This document shows positions 13,853 to 16,328 of a DNA stretch of 16,328 nt, piece after piece. The notes under the pieces were generated by a model. The model was not told the DNA's origin. It made no database searches and saw only the letters and a program-made list of their open reading frames with translations. The stretch is from an uncultured Coriobacteriaceae bacterium (GTDB taxonomy: Bacteria; Actinomycetota; Coriobacteriia; Coriobacteriales; Eggerthellaceae): assembly GCA_900552585.1 (NCBI GenBank), contig USAB01000036.1:1-16328 (forward strand), given 5' to 3'. The position numbers were made by a program, and so were the translations under genes. Positions within the stretch are counted from its first letter, which is position 1. The number at the start of each line of letters is the position of its first letter.

Positions 13853-15751
13853 ATGAACGCTGGCAAGCAACCCTTGCATCCGCGCCTGAGGGAATGCGCG
13901 CTCCCCGTTGCCGTGGCAAGCATCCTTGCCGCCCTGTTGGCCGCCAGCATCCCGCTGGCGAACATGAGCGTGCCGAACTGGGTCTACCCGTCCAACCCGT
14001 TCAACATCCCGAACATCGCGTTCGCGTGGCTTGCCGTGTTCTTCGGCATGTGGCTGCTGACCGCAGAAAACGCACCGCACCGTTTCGCCGGTATCCTGCG
14101 CCGTGCATATTCCCGCACGGTAAGGAAGGGTGCCCCGAAAACCGCGCAAGACGGCGGCCGGGCACGCGTTTCCTTTCCCCGGCTACGCGCTGGGCTTCCG
14201 TTCTCCTGGAATCGACGCTCCGTTCTTATCTGCATGCTGTTGATACTTGCCGCCTGGCTGCCGGTGCTGCTGATCACATGGCCTGGCGGCTTCTCGCGCG
14301 ACACGGTGAACATGCTGTACCAGTTCACCACGCAGGGTCCGGCATGGTATTCCGCAACCGGCACCATGGTCGACACGCATTTCATCAACCATCATCCCAT
14401 ATTCGATACGCTCATCTGCGGATTCTTCTATTGGCTGGGCTCGCTTACCGGCAACAGCGCCTGGGGCATCTTCTTCTTCGCGTGCGCAACGTACGTCTTC
14501 GCGTCCGGGGTGTTGGGCGCAACGGTATGCTATCTGCATACGAAGCTGGGCCTGTGCTGGGGATACGCGTTCGCCAGCCTGCTGTTCCTGATGTTCTTCC
14601 CCCTGTTCCCGCTGTTCTTCAGCTACATGTCGAAGGATGCCATCTTCGTGCCGTGGTTCCTGCTGTGGACGCTGGGGTATATCGAAGCTTGGCGCACGCG
14701 CGGGAAAGTCCTGACCGTGAAGTTCGCCATCTTCCTCTGCCTGGTAAGCGCCATCTGCATCCTATCGAAGCAGACGGCGCTGTACATCGTGCTCGCCAGC
14801 GCTGTCGCGCTACTCATCCGGGTACAGGGCGCGCGCCTGAAAGCGGCGTGCGGCGGCGTGTTCGCAGGAGCGTTGCTGGTATCGCTGGCGCTCTTCCCCG
14901 CCATCGTCTACCCCGCCCTGGGCGGCGTCACCCCCATCGGCCAGCAGGAGGCGCTGGGCACGCCGCTGAACCAGACGGTCTCGCTGTACCGCGAGCATCC
15001 CGACGCATTTAGCGACCAGGATCTCCAAACCATGAACCGCGTCATCAGGCTTGACCGGGCCGTACACGATTACAAGAAGTTCAGCGTGGACGGTGTGAAA
15101 GATCGCTGGCGCACCAAGGAGGCCACGGCCCAGGATACCGCGGCGTTTGTCGCCCTCTGGATACAGAAGGGACTCACCGTGCAGGGGGCAAACTGTTATT
15201 TCGATTCGACGGTGCGCATCTGCGCGGCATTTTTCGTGCCGGCTTCCGGTCTCAGCGCGCCGAGCTTCCTTCCACCCCGCAAAATCCAGGCATTCGCGCG
15301 GTCCGTGGACAGTGCCGGCGGCAATTTCGTAGACCTGCACCTGAAGCAGCCGGAGAAATTCAAGAACAACCGTGCGGCAATTGACGGCGCCATCGCCCAA
15401 ACGGTGCAAACGCCCTTTGCGGGCATGTTCTTCACCATCGGGTTCTACAGCGGCTTCATCCCAATTGTGTGCCTGGTCGCGCTCATCGCCCAGCGCAAGC
15501 GGGCAGAGAAGGGCGCTGTGCTTGCGCTGCTGCCGGTAATCGTACTGCTCCTGTTCCAGGTGATCAGCCCCGTGGCATTCCCCCGCTACGCCATGCCGTT
15601 CGTCGTGGGTGCCCCGCTGTTGGTGGGCGCCACCATAGCGCTGATGGAAAAGCGAACCGCCCACAGCGGCCGCGGGAGCGCGCTGCAGGCGGATGGGAAC
15701 GGCGAGGGGCGCCTGCAGGAAGAAGGCGCCGGACGAAACAAGCGCGGCTAG
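13853..15751 (+). CDS. Large polytopic membrane protein, GT-C/DUF6020-like
   Basis: 632 residues with about 11-12 hydrophobic segments: two near 15-36 and 55-70, a basic cytoplasmic loop (75-120), then helices from 122 to 355. A large soluble loop (about 360-520) is followed by C-terminal helices (522-547, 556-575, 580-598) and a Gly/Glu-rich tail. After the third helix comes WPGGFSRDTVNMLYQF (143-158) with D150, then FINHHPIFDTL (177-187), and RYAMPF (578-583) near the end. This arrangement resembles DUF6020 and GT-C glycosyltransferases that use lipid-linked sugars, where an acidic residue in the first outer loop is catalytic. An envelope glycosylation role is inference. AAAGG (13841-13845) favours the ATG at 13853 over a GTG at 13850. 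Its stop shares CTAG with the convergent CBS gene. Confidence 0.8.
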   Translation: MNAGKQPLHPRLRECALPVAVASILAALLAASIPLANMSVPNWVYPSNPFNIPNIAFAWLAVFFGMWLLTAENAPHRFAGILRRAYSRTVRKGAPKTAQDGGRARVSFPRLRAGLPFSWNRRSVLICMLLILAAWLPVLLITWPGGFSRDTVNMLYQFTTQGPAWYSATGTMVDTHFINHHPIFDTLICGFFYWLGSLTGNSAWGIFFFACATYVFASGVLGATVCYLHTKLGLCWGYAFASLLFLMFFPLFPLFFSYMSKDAIFVPWFLLWTLGYIEAWRTRGKVLTVKFAIFLCLVSAICILSKQTALYIVLASAVALLIRVQGARLKAACGGVFAGALLVSLALFPAIVYPALGGVTPIGQQEALGTPLNQTVSLYREHPDAFSDQDLQTMNRVIRLDRAVHDYKKFSVDGVKDRWRTKEATAQDTAAFVALWIQKGLTVQGANCYFDSTVRICAAFFVPASGLSAPSFLPPRKIQAFARSVDSAGGNFVDLHLKQPEKFKNNRAAIDGAIAQTVQTPFAGMFFTIGFYSGFIPIVCLVALIAQRKRAEKGAVLALLPVIVLLLFQVISPVAFPRYAMPFVVGAPLLVGATIALMEKRTAHSGRGSALQADGNGEGRLQEEGAGRNKRG

Positions 15752-16266
15752 GCCACCTCTTGCGCCTTCGCCGCTTCCATAGCCTTCACGGACGAGGCGG
15801 TCAAATAGCGGACGACATCCGATCGGCTCAGCGTGCCCACCAGCTTTCCCTCCTCCGTAACCGGAATCTTCTTGATCCGCACATCGGAGAGCTTGCGGCA
15901 CGCCGCTTCCAGCCCCTCGCCACGCTCGATGGACACCACCTGGCGCGTGGCAAGATCCAGCGCGCGCGTATCGCGCAGCTTGTCGAAGCTGTCCGCCAAC
16001 GAATCCTTGCGCAGCCACTGCGCGTAGTACGAGGCTATGTCGTACGTGCCGTCCATGCCGCGGGAAATCGCACGCATGATGTCGCCGTCGGAGATGAACC
16101 CGGCAACCGTGCCGTCGCCATTCACAAGCGGCAGCCCGCTGGTCTTGCGCACCACCATCTCCAGCAGCGCCTCATAGGCCGTCGCGTCCGCAGGCACGGT
16201 GTACGCATTCTTGTTCATAACGCGGTCGATATCCGTCGCACCCTCAGCCGGCGCTTGCGCCTGCAA
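15748..16266 (-). CDS. Two-CBS-domain protein, 5' end uncertain
   Basis: A pair of CBS domains (about residues 14-67 and 103-156 from a TTG at 16266) that usually fold into one Bateman module binding AMP, ATP or related nucleotides. Signatures are VMNKNAYTVPADATAYEALLEM, SGLPLVNGDGTVAGFISDGDI and IKKIPVTEEGKLVGTLSRSD. A 35-residue connector (TYDIASYYAQWLRK...) lies between them. Neither candidate start, TTG 16266 or ATG 16218, has a ribosome binding site. An in-frame TGA at 16302-16300 limits the frame, and another minus-strand frame runs in from the window edge to a TGA at 16244. The module may therefore be the end of a longer membrane protein (CBS pairs of this kind are found attached to HPP-type domains) disrupted by a frameshift, or a separate overlapping gene. 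The 3' end is clear. Confidence 0.75.
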   Translation of the reverse strand: MQAQAPAEGATDIDRVMNKNAYTVPADATAYEALLEMVVRKTSGLPLVNGDGTVAGFISDGDIMRAISRGMDGTYDIASYYAQWLRKDSLADSFDKLRDTRALDLATRQVVSIERGEGLEAACRKLSDVRIKKIPVTEEGKLVGTLSRSDVVRYLTASSVKAMEAAKAQEVA

Positions 16267-16328
16267 GGCACGGGCGGGGATTTGTCGGTGCGTTTGGCTT
16301 CACCGCAATCTGCTTTTCGGACCAGGCT

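Noticed and set aside
13834..15012. 392-codon plus-strand frame overlapping the large membrane protein
   Set aside because: The Arg/His/Pro-rich product is typical of a shifted frame in high-GC coding DNA; the other frame has coherent membrane helices.
14810..16018. 402-codon minus-strand frame across the membrane protein and CBS genes
   Set aside because: It runs antisense to one recognised gene and out of frame through another; no conserved motif.
1..16328. CRISPR array, tRNA or rRNA genes, insertion sequences, prophage or defence genes
   Set aside because: I looked for regularly spaced repeats, cloverleaf-type sequence, transposase or integrase motifs and known defence domains and saw none.

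Overview
The window is high-GC, gene-dense DNA with strong GC bias at third codon positions. Gene content (an AlaA-type aminotransferase, a short-form threonine aldolase, a stand-alone flavodoxin, a MATE transporter, a YczE-like membrane domain fused to a cytidylate-kinase-like domain, and a large polytopic protein resembling DUF6020) suggests an anaerobic Actinomycetota, most likely Coriobacteriia. That placement is inference; no rRNA or tRNA gene is present to anchor it.

Layout from left to right. 1-1885: an alanine-type aminotransferase whose reading frame stays open to the left edge, a rho-independent terminator, then a small two-helix membrane protein whose 3' end runs antisense into the next gene. 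1803-2861 (-): a PLP-dependent beta-eliminating lyase of the threonine aldolase type. 3161-4091 (+): flavodoxin followed by an NTF2/SnoaL-like small protein. 4212-5651 (-): MATE efflux transporter. 6109-7497 (+): a two-domain membrane/kinase-like fusion, closed by a long symmetrical terminator shared with the convergent Frm2-type nitroreductase (7617-8189, -). 8190-8625: intergenic DNA carrying a short coding-like fragment. 8626-9435 (+): six-helix potassium channel. 9559-10005 (+): uncharacterised soluble protein. 10160-13297 (-): four genes on one strand, read from the right: a small putative zinc-binding protein, a metallophosphoesterase, adenine phosphoribosyltransferase, and (probably from its own promoter) a GlcD-like FAD-linked oxidase. 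13298-13852: a long, A+T-richer non-coding stretch. 13853-15751 (+): large membrane protein of GT-C/DUF6020 type, whose stop codon shares the bases CTAG with that of the convergent two-CBS-domain protein at the right edge.

The genes read as ordinary chromosomal metabolism: amino-acid metabolism at the left, flavin-dependent redox proteins (flavodoxin, nitroreductase, FAD oxidase) through the middle, purine salvage, ion and drug transport, and envelope functions at the right. I found no prophage, insertion sequence, CRISPR array, toxin-antitoxin pair or defence island. The items most worth following up are the membrane-anchored kinase-like fusion, the repeated decamer upstream of the FAD-linked oxidase promoter, the open frame running into alaA, and the possible frameshift ahead of the CBS protein.
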